DNA of 64,000 nucleotides from Kitasatospora sp. MAP12-44 (GTDB taxonomy: Bacteria > Actinomycetota > Actinomycetes > Streptomycetales > Streptomycetaceae): positions 2,542,001 through 2,606,000 of the forward strand of contig NZ_JARZAE010000004.1 in assembly GCF_029892095.1 (NCBI RefSeq). The letters are read 5' to 3'. A program made the position numbers and the translations under genes. Under the pieces are notes generated by a model. That model ran no database searches and was not told the DNA's origin. It saw only the letters and a list, made by a program, of their open reading frames with translations. Positions within the stretch are counted from its first letter, which is position 1; each line of letters starts with the position of its first letter. Of this stretch, positions 25,040 to 34,026 are shown piece by piece.

Positions 25040-27124
25040 ATGTCAACCGCCCGATGGCACCAACACAACATCGAGTTCACCGACCGCGAGCGCGCCCGGC
25101 AGGTCATCACCAGCGCCATCGGCCCAGCCATGATCAGCGCCGAAGCCGCCGGACTTGTCCACAGCTGGTGGTACATGAACAAACAGCCGTGGCCGCTGCG
25201 TTACCTGGCCACCACCCCCGACGCCATCGGCGAACTGCTCGACAAGCTCGCCGCCGACGGCCGGATCATCAGCTGGGATCCCGGAATCTACGACCCCGAG
25301 ACGTTCGCGTTCGGGGGCGCCCCTGCCATGGATGCCGCCCACGCGCTCTTCCACCACGACAGCCATCACCTGCTTACCTACGACCCGTCACCCGGCGCCC
25401 GGCACCTGGACCGCCGGGAGACCGCGATCCTGCTGTGCAGCGCGATGATGCGCGCCGCCGGGCTGGACTGGTACGAGCAGGGTGACGTCTGGGACAAGGT
25501 CGCCGAGCTGCGTCCCCTCTCGGGTGTCCCTGGGTCCGGCTCCGCTGTCCAGGCGCTCGCGGCGATGCGCCGGTTCATGACCGTCAACGTCCGAACCCTG
25601 TGCAACCCGAACGGTCCGCTCACCGGACACGACGCGTGGGTGAGCGCCTTCGAACACGCCGGGCAGACGCTGGCCCACTTGGCGCGTCGCGGCCAGTTGA
25701 CCAGGGCCCTGCGGGCGGTCGTGGCCCATCATCTGATCTTTCACGCCAACCGCGCCGGCCTCCCCTTGGAGGACCAAAGCGCCATGTCCAAACTAGCGAG
25801 AGAAGTAGTCATGGGAACGAGTGAAAACACCGCGTCCTCACGCGAGTTGGCCCGCGATCGCACTAGCCTCAGCGAGGTGAACAGCGACACGATCGAAGAG
25901 ATCGACACCACCCCCGAGCGCCTCCGCAACGCCCTGGTCGACCAGGTGATCAAGGAGGGGCGAGTTCGCACGCCCCGCATCGAAGAGGCCATGCGGACCG
26001 TCCCCCGACACATGTTCGTCCCTGCTGCGTCCCTCGAAGAGGCATACGCCAACTCGACGGTCGACATCAAGCAGACCGACGACGGGACGTCGATCAGCTG
26101 CGCGTCGCAGCCGGGCATCATCGGCCTCATGCTGGAACAGCTCCAGCCCCAACCCGGCGACAAGGTACTCGAACTGGGCGCCGGAAGCGGCTACAACGCC
26201 GGGCTCCTCGCCCACCTGGTCGGCGAGAACGGCCACGTCACCACGATCGACGTGGACGACGACCTCGTGGAAGGCGCCCGCTCCCACCTGGCCGCAGCCG
26301 GGATCAAGAACGTCACCGTCCTCAAGACCGACGGAGCACTCGGACACCCAGACGGCGCGCCCTACAACAGCATCATCGCTGCGGTTGGCGCCCACGCTGT
26401 CCCGCACGCCTGGATGGACCAGCTCGCGCCCGGCGGCCGACTGCTCGTACCCCAGCGGCTGCGCGGCAGCGTGTCTCGCTCGATCGCCTACGAGCAGAAG
26501 AACGGCGCCTGGGTCTCCATCGGCAGCGAGATGAACACCTTCATGCCGCTGCGCGAGGGGGTCGCCGACGACGACCGCCACATGATCCCGCTGACCGCGA
26601 ACGGCTCCGTGCGCCTCCAGACCAACGACGAACACTCTGTGGACGTGGAAGCCCTCGCCGACGTCCTCGAACAGCCTCGCACCGTGGTCTGGTCCGATGT
26701 CTACTACCGCGTCATGGAGTCGCCGGAGTGGATGGAACTCTGGCTGACCTGCACGCTCCCGAGCGGCCTGAACCGGATGCTCTTCAAGAGGGAGACCGTC
26801 GGCAGCCTGCTCACCGACGACCCTTACCCCAGCTCCACGGCCGCCTTCGAGAAGGGCGCGCTCACCTACCTCGCTCGGCGCCTGTCCACCAAGCAGACCC
26901 CCGAGGGCGGCAAGCTGTGGGAATTCGGGGTGGTCGGACACGGCCCTGGTAGTGCCGACCTGGCCGCCCGAGTCGCCGAGTCCATGCGCACCTGGGACCG
27001 CGAGTACCGCGACTGCGAGGCCCGGTTCGAGATCCAACCTCTCGACGCCGCAGCCGTCGATCCGGCCCCGGGCCGGTTCGTCTTCGACACCCCGTTGAAC
27101 CGGATCGTTGTCGAGTGGCAGTGA
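25040..27124 (+). CDS. FxLD-system methyltransferase with second SpaB_C-like domain
   Basis: 694 residues. Residues about 1-245 (WHQHNIEFTDRERARQVITS, HDSHHLLTYDPSPGARHLDR, TLAHLARRGQLTRALRAVVA) are a thiopeptide-type/SpaB_C-like domain. Residues about 298-480 are a PCMT-type O-methyltransferase (VPRHMFVPAASLEEAYANS, VLELGAGSGYNAGLLAHLVG as the SAM site). A C-terminal extension specific to FxLD systems follows. PCMT enzymes in lanthipeptide clusters convert an Asp of the modified peptide to a methyl ester that can become isoaspartate or succinimide; the core has Asp at 33 and 34. Confidence 0.88.
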   Translation: MSTARWHQHNIEFTDRERARQVITSAIGPAMISAEAAGLVHSWWYMNKQPWPLRYLATTPDAIGELLDKLAADGRIISWDPGIYDPETFAFGGAPAMDAAHALFHHDSHHLLTYDPSPGARHLDRRETAILLCSAMMRAAGLDWYEQGDVWDKVAELRPLSGVPGSGSAVQALAAMRRFMTVNVRTLCNPNGPLTGHDAWVSAFEHAGQTLAHLARRGQLTRALRAVVAHHLIFHANRAGLPLEDQSAMSKLAREVVMGTSENTASSRELARDRTSLSEVNSDTIEEIDTTPERLRNALVDQVIKEGRVRTPRIEEAMRTVPRHMFVPAASLEEAYANSTVDIKQTDDGTSISCASQPGIIGLMLEQLQPQPGDKVLELGAGSGYNAGLLAHLVGENGHVTTIDVDDDLVEGARSHLAAAGIKNVTVLKTDGALGHPDGAPYNSIIAAVGAHAVPHAWMDQLAPGGRLLVPQRLRGSVSRSIAYEQKNGAWVSIGSEMNTFMPLREGVADDDRHMIPLTANGSVRLQTNDEHSVDVEALADVLEQPRTVVWSDVYYRVMESPEWMELWLTCTLPSGLNRMLFKRETVGSLLTDDPYPSSTAAFEKGALTYLARRLSTKQTPEGGKLWEFGVVGHGPGSADLAARVAESMRTWDREYRDCEARFEIQPLDAAAVDPAPGRFVFDTPLNRIVVEWQ

Positions 27125-27213
27125 GTCGTCCGCCGGCCAGCTAGCCCCCAGGGTGAGAGGCCGATCCCTACTCGCCCACCCGAGCGGTCAGCACCATCGT
27201 CCGAAAGGAACGC

Positions 27214-28368
27214 ATGGACCCCCACGGCTCGACAGCCCGGCGCTTCCCACTCGTAGCACGGCCCCGCCCGGTATGTCTCCCGCTCCCCGCTCGCATCGGC
27301 AGACTCCGCGAACTCGCCGCCGAAGCCGAGCGGGAGACCTACCAGGGAACCGCCTCCAGCGTCTTCAACCAGGCCGCTCTTCTCGCGTCCGACCTCGGCC
27401 TACCCGAGACTGCCCGCCAATGGTGCCACCGGCACGCTGCCGCCTACCTGAACGCCTGCCCCCTCGGCGGCATGGACGCGATCCGTGGGCTCGAACCGAT
27501 CGTCAACCTGGCACGGTTGCACATCCGGGACGGGCGCGGCGACCAGGGCCACCGACTGCTGCTCGCCCTCTACGAGGCCGTCACCAAGGGCAGCGGCGCC
27601 ATCCTCGACAGGATCACCGTTCCAGCCGACCTCACTGCCACCGACGCGGACCGCCAGGAAGTACGCCAGTGGCTGTGGCGGGTCATCATCGCCGACGGCA
27701 CCCGCGCCCTGACCAGCGCCGGACGCTGGCAGGACGCCCTCACCCACCTCCAGCAGCACCACGGCGTCGGCAAACACATGCTCGACGGGCGCCAAGTCGC
27801 CGTCCTCGACCGCGCCACCACCGGCGACCACGACGGTGCTCAGCAACTCCTCACCGACACCACTCCGGGCGAACCTTGGGAGAACGCTGTCACCGTCTGC
27901 CTCTCCGTTCTCTGCCGCTCGCCCTACCCCCGGCCCACCGAGGAGGAAATCGGCACTCTGCTGGACTGCTGCCACCAAGTCGACTTCCGCGCCGAGCTGG
28001 TGGTGTTCCACACTCGCCTGATGCTGTCGGTTGTCGACGCCGCCGGTCGCAGCGGACACCCAGGAGTGCGGTCGCACGCAGCTGAGCTTGTCGACCGGGT
28101 TTTGGAGGTCGGCGACGGATATGCGGCACGCGACGTACTCGTCCACGACGGCTGTGCCGTCCTGATGACGGCCCGACAGAGGCAGGCCCTCACCGAAGTG
28201 GTGGATGCCTGTGCGCTCGACCGCCAGGCGCTGCCGCCCGAGCTGAACGGTGACCTTCTGGCTTCCCTCGACCGGGCTGAAACGGTCATCACCGACCAGT
28301 CGCTTCACGTTGACGACGATCGGATTCCTGACCGACCCACAGTCGACCGCAGAGTGGCCGCCGCCTGA
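27214..28368 (+). CDS. Helical, TPR-like cluster protein (384 aa)
   Basis: Ala/Leu-rich helical protein with repeat-like hairpins (SVFNQAALLASDLGLPETAR, GLEPIVNLARLHIRDGRGDQ, LTSAGRWQDALTHLQQHH). No catalytic motif, signal peptide or membrane segment. AAAGGA precedes the ATG. Its position between methyltransferase and transporter suggests a scaffold or regulator. From memory, similar helical proteins accompany other FxLD-type clusters, but no function is established. Confidence 0.65.
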   Translation: MDPHGSTARRFPLVARPRPVCLPLPARIGRLRELAAEAERETYQGTASSVFNQAALLASDLGLPETARQWCHRHAAAYLNACPLGGMDAIRGLEPIVNLARLHIRDGRGDQGHRLLLALYEAVTKGSGAILDRITVPADLTATDADRQEVRQWLWRVIIADGTRALTSAGRWQDALTHLQQHHGVGKHMLDGRQVAVLDRATTGDHDGAQQLLTDTTPGEPWENAVTVCLSVLCRSPYPRPTEEEIGTLLDCCHQVDFRAELVVFHTRLMLSVVDAAGRSGHPGVRSHAAELVDRVLEVGDGYAARDVLVHDGCAVLMTARQRQALTEVVDACALDRQALPPELNGDLLASLDRAETVITDQSLHVDDDRIPDRPTVDRRVAAA

Positions 28369-28416
28369 TGGACAGCCTCAGCACGCTTGGCGGCCCACCA
28401 TCGACCAGACAGGACA

Positions 28417-30339
28417 GTGCCCTTGACCGCCGACATCACCGCGAAACCCACGCAGGAGGACGACCCCAAGCCGGCCGAGGAACTGCGCTATCAGTACCTC
28501 GGCGACAAGAACGAGGAAGTCGCCGCCGCCATCACCGCCCGCAACATGGCCCGGCGGCTCCCCCACCTGATGCGCCGTACGCTCGGCCTGGCATGGCGGG
28601 TCGATCGGGTCTCCGTGGTCGTCCTGCTGATCTGTCAGGTCCTCTCCGGCATCCTCGGAGCCTTCGGCCTGCTGGCCACCAGCGGCACGATCAAGGCCCT
28701 GATCGCCTCCGGACACATCGCCGAGCGCCTCCACCAGGCGATCCCCTCCGTGGCGGTCATCGCGGTGGCAGCCGGGTTGCGGTCCCTGCTGGGGATCACC
28801 ATCAGCGCCCTCTCCTCCCGGATCTCGCCGAAGATCGCCCGCGAGGCGGAACTGATGCTGCTCGACGCGGGGACCAACGCGGAGCTGACCGCCTACGACC
28901 GCCCCGGCTACAACGACCGATTCGACGCCGCCGACCGTGGGGCCGACGTGACGAAGGACCTCATCGGTGAGACCCAGAACGTCATGGCGTCGGCCGCCTC
29001 GCTCATCGCCGCCGCCGGGGTCCTGACCGTCCTCCACCCCGTGCTACTCCCCCTCTTGATCCTCGCCTCCCTCCCGCAGGGGATCGCCTCGGTGCGCGCT
29101 GCCCGGATCAGCTACCTCACGATGATGGACACCTTCAGCGACAGGCGTCTGCTCGGGATGCTGCGCTGGTACCTGGTGGACAAGGAAGCCGCCGATCAGA
29201 TCCGCTCGGGCACGATGGCCCCCTACCTCCTGGGCAAGTACCGCGCCGCCGGGGACCGCATCACCATCGCCACCAACAGCGCCGCCTGGCGCAGTGCCAA
29301 GGTCTACATCCTCGGCGCTCTCGCGGCCGGGCTCGCCTCCGCGCTGGTCTGGGGCGCGGTGATCGTCCTGCTCGCCACCGGGCACATGTCGGTCGCGTCG
29401 GCCGGGACGGCGGTCTTCGCCCTGGGGGCGGCCGGCTCGGGACTGCACGGCATCGTCGGGTACGGGGCCGACCTGTACCGGTCCGGGCTCTATCTGGACG
29501 ACTGGTCGAAGTTCCTGGACGAGGCCGGCGGCCACCGGCTGAGCCGGGGCGACCAGGTCCCCGCCACCCCCACCGCTGTGAGGGTGGAGAACCTCACCTA
29601 CACCTACCCTTCGTCGGACAGCCCCTCCTTGGAGAAGGTCAGCCTGGAAGTGCGACGCGGCGAAGTCCTCGCTCTGGTCGGCGAGAACGGCAGCGGCAAG
29701 ACCACCCTGTCCAAGCTCCTGGCCGGCCTCTACCTCCCCACGGACGGCGCGGTGACCTGGGACGGCGTCGACACCCGCGACCTGGACCCGCACGCACTGT
29801 GGCGCGAGACCGGCGTCGTCCCGCAGAACTACGCCCGCTTCCCGATGACCGCCCGGGAGAACATCACGCTCGGCCAGCCCCACGGCGGCGACGAGGCGGT
29901 CCACCGGGCGGCACTCGCCTCCGGGGCCGACGACGTGCTCGCGGTGCTGCGCAACGACCTGGAGACCCTGCTCGCGCGGGAGATGTGGGGCGGCCAGGAG
30001 CTGAGCGGCGGCCAGTGGCAGCGAATCGCCATCGCGCGGGCCTTCCACCGCCCGGCCGGGCTCCTGGTCCTGGACGAACCCACCTCCGCCCTCGATCCCC
30101 GCGCCGAGCACCGGATCTTCTCCGGACTGCGCGAACTCGCCCGCGACCGCGCCGTGGTGCTGGTCAGTCACCGCCTCGCAAACATCGCCATGGCTGACCG
30201 CATCGTCGTCCTCGACCACGGGCGCGTGATCCAGTCCGGCACGTTCACCGAGCTGGTCAACGAACCGGGCCTGTTCCGGGAGTTGTGGCTATTGCAGAAC
30301 GACCGTGGCGTCCCCGCCCCTCGAACAGAGCAGGAGTAA
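28417..30339 (+). CDS. ABC transporter, fused membrane and ATPase domains
   Basis: About 640 residues. Start is GTG 28417 or TTG 28423; AGGACAG just upstream favours the TTG. The N-terminal half has several membrane helices (VSVVVLLICQVLSGILGAFG, ILGALAAGLASALVWGAVIV). The ATPase has Walker A GENGSGKTT (about 422), signature LSGGQWQRIA (about 529), Walker B LLVLDEPTSALD (about 548) and an H-loop His in LVSHRLA. No N-terminal C39 protease domain, so it is not a leader-cleaving LanT. Likely exports the lanthipeptide or gives self-protection. Confidence 0.88.
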   Translation: MPLTADITAKPTQEDDPKPAEELRYQYLGDKNEEVAAAITARNMARRLPHLMRRTLGLAWRVDRVSVVVLLICQVLSGILGAFGLLATSGTIKALIASGHIAERLHQAIPSVAVIAVAAGLRSLLGITISALSSRISPKIAREAELMLLDAGTNAELTAYDRPGYNDRFDAADRGADVTKDLIGETQNVMASAASLIAAAGVLTVLHPVLLPLLILASLPQGIASVRAARISYLTMMDTFSDRRLLGMLRWYLVDKEAADQIRSGTMAPYLLGKYRAAGDRITIATNSAAWRSAKVYILGALAAGLASALVWGAVIVLLATGHMSVASAGTAVFALGAAGSGLHGIVGYGADLYRSGLYLDDWSKFLDEAGGHRLSRGDQVPATPTAVRVENLTYTYPSSDSPSLEKVSLEVRRGEVLALVGENGSGKTTLSKLLAGLYLPTDGAVTWDGVDTRDLDPHALWRETGVVPQNYARFPMTARENITLGQPHGGDEAVHRAALASGADDVLAVLRNDLETLLAREMWGGQELSGGQWQRIAIARAFHRPAGLLVLDEPTSALDPRAEHRIFSGLRELARDRAVVLVSHRLANIAMADRIVVLDHGRVIQSGTFTELVNEPGLFRELWLLQNDRGVPAPRTEQE

Positions 30340-30343
30340 TCAG

Positions 30344-31066
30344 ATGACCGACTTCAAGAGCGCCGACAGCCTCATCACCAACAGCCAGGGAGAAATCCTG
30401 CTCCAGCTGCGGGACGACATCGAAGGCATCTGCTGGCCCGGCTACTGGATGTCCCCCGGTGGGGGGCGCGAGCCAGGTGAGACGCCGTACAAAACCGCCC
30501 GGCGCGAACTGCGGGAGGAGACCGGCCTCGACGTGCCCGGCCTGCTGCCGTTGGATGTCGTGCCCTACGGCGACCACGACACTCTCGCAGAGCGGTACTT
30601 CCACGCGGTCTGGGACGGCGACCCCGGAGAGATCGTTCTCGGGGAGGGCCAGGAGCTGCGGTTCGTCCCGCTGGCCGACGTGCAGGGCATGAAGGTGCCA
30701 CCGCACATCAAGGACTACATCCGGCAGTTGGAAGGGCACCTGCGGGTGGGGAAGCCTCGGGTGTGGGCGGTGATCGACCGCATTCACGCGTACGTCACCG
30801 AGCACCGCGCCGCCATCGGGCAGCCGTTCTTTCCTCTCCAGGTGGTGAAGATCCAGGAGGAGGCCGGCGAGGTCGCGGAGGCGCTGATCGGTGTTCTCGG
30901 GGCCAACCCCCGCAAGGGCTACAGCCACACCATGAAGGATCTACAGAGTGAGCTGTGCGACGTGATCGTCACCGCCATGGTCGCGCTGCGGGAGACGACG
31001 CCGGACGCCGCCTCGGTCCTGTCGGAGCACCTGGCAGCCTGGGACGCGAACGGAGCCAAGCAGTGA
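30344..31066 (+). CDS. Nudix hydrolase fused to MazG-like pyrophosphohydrolase
   Basis: 240 residues from ATG 30344, four bp after the ABC stop. Residues about 1-130 carry a full Nudix box (GGGREPGETPYKTARRELRE then ETG). Residues about 140-240 look MazG-like, with the metal-binding EEAGEVAEALIG and ELCDVIVTAMVAL helices (ExxE...ExxD pattern). Both domains cleave diphosphate bonds in nucleotides. Position directly behind the transporter suggests co-transcription with the lanthipeptide genes; the reason is unknown. Stop overlaps the next start (GTGA). Confidence 0.82.
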   Translation: MTDFKSADSLITNSQGEILLQLRDDIEGICWPGYWMSPGGGREPGETPYKTARRELREETGLDVPGLLPLDVVPYGDHDTLAERYFHAVWDGDPGEIVLGEGQELRFVPLADVQGMKVPPHIKDYIRQLEGHLRVGKPRVWAVIDRIHAYVTEHRAAIGQPFFPLQVVKIQEEAGEVAEALIGVLGANPRKGYSHTMKDLQSELCDVIVTAMVALRETTPDAASVLSEHLAAWDANGAKQ

Positions 31067-31548
31067 TCCACGACCCACAGCACAACTGGCTGTTCGAGCA
31101 GTACCCCTACGCCTTCGGCTGGGCGTGCACCTACACCACCGACACAGCCGGACGCCCGATCATGATCAAGTCCCACCACAAGGGCTGGCAGATCTGCGCG
31201 GGTGGGATGATCGACCCGGGCGAGACACCCTGGGAGGCCGCGATCCGGGAGACGCAGGAGGAGACCGGGCGGATCATCGGCGGGGAGCCGAAGCTCCTGG
31301 CCGCCGTCTTCCGACCGCCCACTGAGGAGTTCCCGACGCGGTTCGGATTCATCTTCGACGGCGGCGACTGGAGCACCGAGGAGATCGCTGGCATCATCCT
31401 GGACCCGAAAGAACACACCGACTTCGCGGTAAAGAGCTTGGACGAGTGGCAGCCGCTCGTACCCGCCGCACAGTACGAGCTGCTGCGCTCTCTGGACGCC
31501 GCGCGCCGGACCGGCGTGGCCGCCTACATCACAGCCCCAGTCGACTGA
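31063..31548 (+). CDS. Nudix hydrolase
   Basis: 161 residues from GTG 31063 in a GTGA overlap with the Nudix-MazG gene. Nudix box GGMIDPGETPWEAAIRETQE then ETG. Flanking strands (HHKGWQICAGGMI, FGFIFDGGDW) fit a small nucleotide- or dinucleotide-hydrolysing enzyme. Last plus-strand gene of the apparent lanthipeptide transcription unit; it converges on the DUF6602-like gene with 38 bp between stops. Confidence 0.82.
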   Translation: MIHDPQHNWLFEQYPYAFGWACTYTTDTAGRPIMIKSHHKGWQICAGGMIDPGETPWEAAIRETQEETGRIIGGEPKLLAAVFRPPTEEFPTRFGFIFDGGDWSTEEIAGIILDPKEHTDFAVKSLDEWQPLVPAAQYELLRSLDAARRTGVAAYITAPVD

Positions 31549-31586
31549 CCAGTACCACGACGGACTCCGGCTCCAGTCCCGGGCCA

Positions 31587-32438
31587 TCACCCCTTTGGGG
31601 AGAGTCCCGTTCCGTCCCTTTCTTCCGTGAGGGGAACATCCAGCCATTTGTGCTTTGGGACCCCGAGGGTGCTGGAGCCCGCGTAATCAAGAAGCCGCAG
31701 CGGGTTCATCCTCGACTGCGCGAAGTACATGTTGAGGTACAGCACGAAGGGGAGAAGAACGTCGCCGCTCGGACCTGGCTCCGTGTGGCAGAGGGGAGAG
31801 CCCGGCGTCGGCGAAACCTGCGGGTGATGGTCGACCTCGTCAAGCCATGTGAAGTACCCCTTACCGAGTACCCAGATGCTGTCCGGGCACTCATCAGGCG
31901 GATACTCAGCACACCACTCAGCGAAGTGCTCGCCGAGCTTCTCCATGTCGACGCTGTCGAACGCGAAGATGATGCCGTAGGTCGGCTGGTAATCATACGT
32001 CTTCCCGTAGAGCCTGTAGCGCGTCTGGAAGGCGCCGTGCGGGACATATGCAGTCTTGGGGAGCAGCTTGGCTGCGCGGATGTTTTCGCATGCCCCGCGC
32101 AGCTCCTGGCGGTTGAGCTTCGATTTCACCTCTACCACCCCGTAGACGCACTCGTTGGGGACCACCCGATAGCTGTCCATATCCACGAGGGGCGGTGTAG
32201 ACCGGTCGCAGATGAGGATGTCGCACTGCTTCGACACCTGGCCGTCGGCGGACACGATCTCGCCGCTGTGAAACGCCTGGACGTGCCCCGGCAGATACTT
32301 GGTGATCACATCCACCACCAGCTTCTCGCGGGCAGTTCCCTTCTCTCCTGAGTGGTTGAAGCCGCCGGACTGTTTGAACTCGGCACGAAGCCGCTCGGCG
32401 ACCGAGTCCATGATCTTGCCGAGTCTGGTGTTAGCCAC
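31587..32438 (-). CDS. DUF6602-like protein with PD-(D/E)XK nuclease features
   Basis: About 283 residues from GTG 32438 (VANTRLGKIMDSV); a TTG at 32486 gives 16 more residues of poor quality. The N-terminal part has GEKGTAREKLVVDVITKYLP, then GEIVSADGQVSKQCDILICD and VYGVVEVKSKLN. The Asp of CDIL and the EVK triplet match the D...ExK active-site pattern of PD-(D/E)XK nucleases, as in DUF6602 proteins. Function is unestablished; such stand-alone proteins often lie in defence or mobile regions. Somewhat AT-richer than its neighbours. Confidence 0.65.
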   Translation of the reverse strand: MANTRLGKIMDSVAERLRAEFKQSGGFNHSGEKGTAREKLVVDVITKYLPGHVQAFHSGEIVSADGQVSKQCDILICDRSTPPLVDMDSYRVVPNECVYGVVEVKSKLNRQELRGACENIRAAKLLPKTAYVPHGAFQTRYRLYGKTYDYQPTYGIIFAFDSVDMEKLGEHFAEWCAEYPPDECPDSIWVLGKGYFTWLDEVDHHPQVSPTPGSPLCHTEPGPSGDVLLPFVLYLNMYFAQSRMNPLRLLDYAGSSTLGVPKHKWLDVPLTEERDGTGLSPKG

Positions 32439-32680
32439 GGGCCGAGGGTAGGCCCCAGCCCGGGGACGCGTCTGGCCCTTCGCCAAGCAAGTTACGGAAG
32501 CGCAACGCGGAGCGGCGCCAGTGGGTCATCAGCGCCAGGCGGCCAGGGCGGACGGCTCCACGCTGATCTCGACGTCGGACTGCCTCGGGAATCCCCGAGT
32601 CACAAACGAACTCGGCGAGTACCTCCAGAAAAATGGCCCTCCCTACGCTGATGATCACCGTTCTCGCAGGGAGGCTCTCC

Positions 32681-32914
32681 ATGCCCAGCCCGACACCGTG
32701 TGGCGGCTCGATGCCGACGAATGCGACCGGCAGCCGGACCGCCCAGAACGTACTCCTGGAGCACGCTGGCCGCCTCGCCTCCATCCAGCCTTTCGCCGAG
32801 CAGCGCGGCAAGTACCAGTCCCTCGCGCCGACCAATAGCGCCCCCACCGTCAACCCGAACGCAGCACCGGCCGGCAGCTGGGCGCCGACTTCTCTCAACG
32901 GAGCAACTTCATGA
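32681..32914 (+). CDS. Small unknown protein (77 aa)
   Basis: ATG 32681 with GGGAGG upstream. MPSPTPCGGSMPTNATGSRT, then a helical core AQNVLLEHAGRLASIQPFAE and a Pro/Asn/Ala tail. Coupled to the next gene by an ATGA overlap. No family recognised. Confidence 0.5.
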   Translation: MPSPTPCGGSMPTNATGSRTAQNVLLEHAGRLASIQPFAEQRGKYQSLAPTNSAPTVNPNAAPAGSWAPTSLNGATS

Positions 32915-33330
32915 ACCGCGACTCACGCGACCCAGTCCAGCAATCCCCGCTGAGTCAGCATCAACCCACCGAAGCGGATATCTCCCTCGGCTCGCATACC
33001 CCCGGAGTGGCCGCACAGAATCTCAACGCCAGGCAGTTCGGCCGGGGCACAACTCCCCGACCGGGGAGCGTCATGCCCCACTTCTCCGATGGACCGCACC
33101 ACCAGGGCGTGAACCCGTTTCCGTGCCTCGCCTCCAACGGTTCGGACAACGGCTTGACGCCGGGCTCGAACCCACTGCTGGCGCCGGGGACACCAGGGAC
33201 GGGACCGACTCAGCCGGGCCAAGTGGTCGGGCACGGACGCAACCGGGCCTACATCCCGACCGAGACGCAGGGAACCCGGGGCACGTTCGAGGATGAGGTG
33301 TGGCGGGCCTCCCCGGGCCAGCGGCAGTGA
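32911..33330 (+). CDS. Low-complexity unknown protein (139 aa)
   Basis: ATG in an ATGA overlap with the previous gene. Rich in Gly, Pro, Gln, Asn and Ser throughout (TPGVAAQNLNARQFGRGTTP), with no predicted fold, ending TFEDEVWRASPGQRQ. The overlap and shared direction suggest a two-gene unit. Could be a disordered partner of the 77-aa protein. The following 220 bp up to the minus-strand operon hold no gene I can defend. Confidence 0.5.
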   Translation: MNRDSRDPVQQSPLSQHQPTEADISLGSHTPGVAAQNLNARQFGRGTTPRPGSVMPHFSDGPHHQGVNPFPCLASNGSDNGLTPGSNPLLAPGTPGTGPTQPGQVVGHGRNRAYIPTETQGTRGTFEDEVWRASPGQRQ

Positions 33331-33555
33331 CCCATGAACAGGTCTCCAGCGCTTGTGGTGCTCGCGCTGGGGGCCTTCGACATGTCCAGGACTGGCGAGC
33401 AGCTTGTGGTGAGCAAGCGGCGGGGCAAGCTGCTTTGCCGGATGCACCTCGGGTGCACGTAGTGAGCTGGACCCTTGGGCGGCCCACTTGCGTCACCCGT
33501 TTGGCGGACACGCGGGCCTGGCCGTGCTCACTACTCTGACCAGGTAGCGAGCTGA

Positions 33556-34026
33556 TCAAGCGCCAGCTGACGCAGTAACTCCAAGCTGCCGTTCGCGCCC
33601 TCGTAGACGTTCGTGCTGAATCACGCGACCGTTGAGCATGTCGGCGATCCAGGATCCGGCCATCCACGGCCGCCCGTACAACCCGCTGATGCGCCAGGAC
33701 CGGACGCCAGCCGACCGGATGAAGACCGGCACCCACTCGTCCCATTCCGCCACCACGACCGATAGCTTCGAGCTGGGCAGCCAGACATCCTCCAAGATGC
33801 GGTAGCCGCCGTCCTTGGCGTGGTGATCGCTCAGCACCAGGTCGATGTTCGCGTGGAGGCCGGGGTGGCGGTTCAGCGGCTGCTCAACCCATTCGATCTG
33901 CCGAGTCCGCAGGACCGCCCAGCCCTGCCGGATGTACCACCACTGTCTCCCTGCTCGCCATTGGCATCCCGGCAACGGGTCGGGGTAGACGCGTTCCCAG
34001 GGCCTCAACTGCGCGTAGCTAGTCAT
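33556..34026 (-). CDS. Trp-rich unknown protein (156 aa)
   Basis: ATG 34026 overlaps the stop of the upstream XRE gene by 8 bp. MTSYAQLRPWERVYPDPLPG with many Trp residues (WRAGRQWWYIRQGW), then YRILEDVWLPSSKLSVVVAE and RSWRISGLYGRPWMAGSWIA. A compact mixed fold is likely. Last gene of a five-to-six-gene minus-strand operon; unknown function. Confidence 0.6.
   Translation of the reverse strand: MTSYAQLRPWERVYPDPLPGCQWRAGRQWWYIRQGWAVLRTRQIEWVEQPLNRHPGLHANIDLVLSDHHAKDGGYRILEDVWLPSSKLSVVVAEWDEWVPVFIRSAGVRSWRISGLYGRPWMAGSWIADMLNGRVIQHERLRGRERQLGVTASAGA

Noticed and set aside
33334..33462. 42-codon ORF reading MNRSPALVVLALGAFDMSRT
   Set aside because: No ribosome binding site and no neighbour coupling; the opposite strand is equally open.
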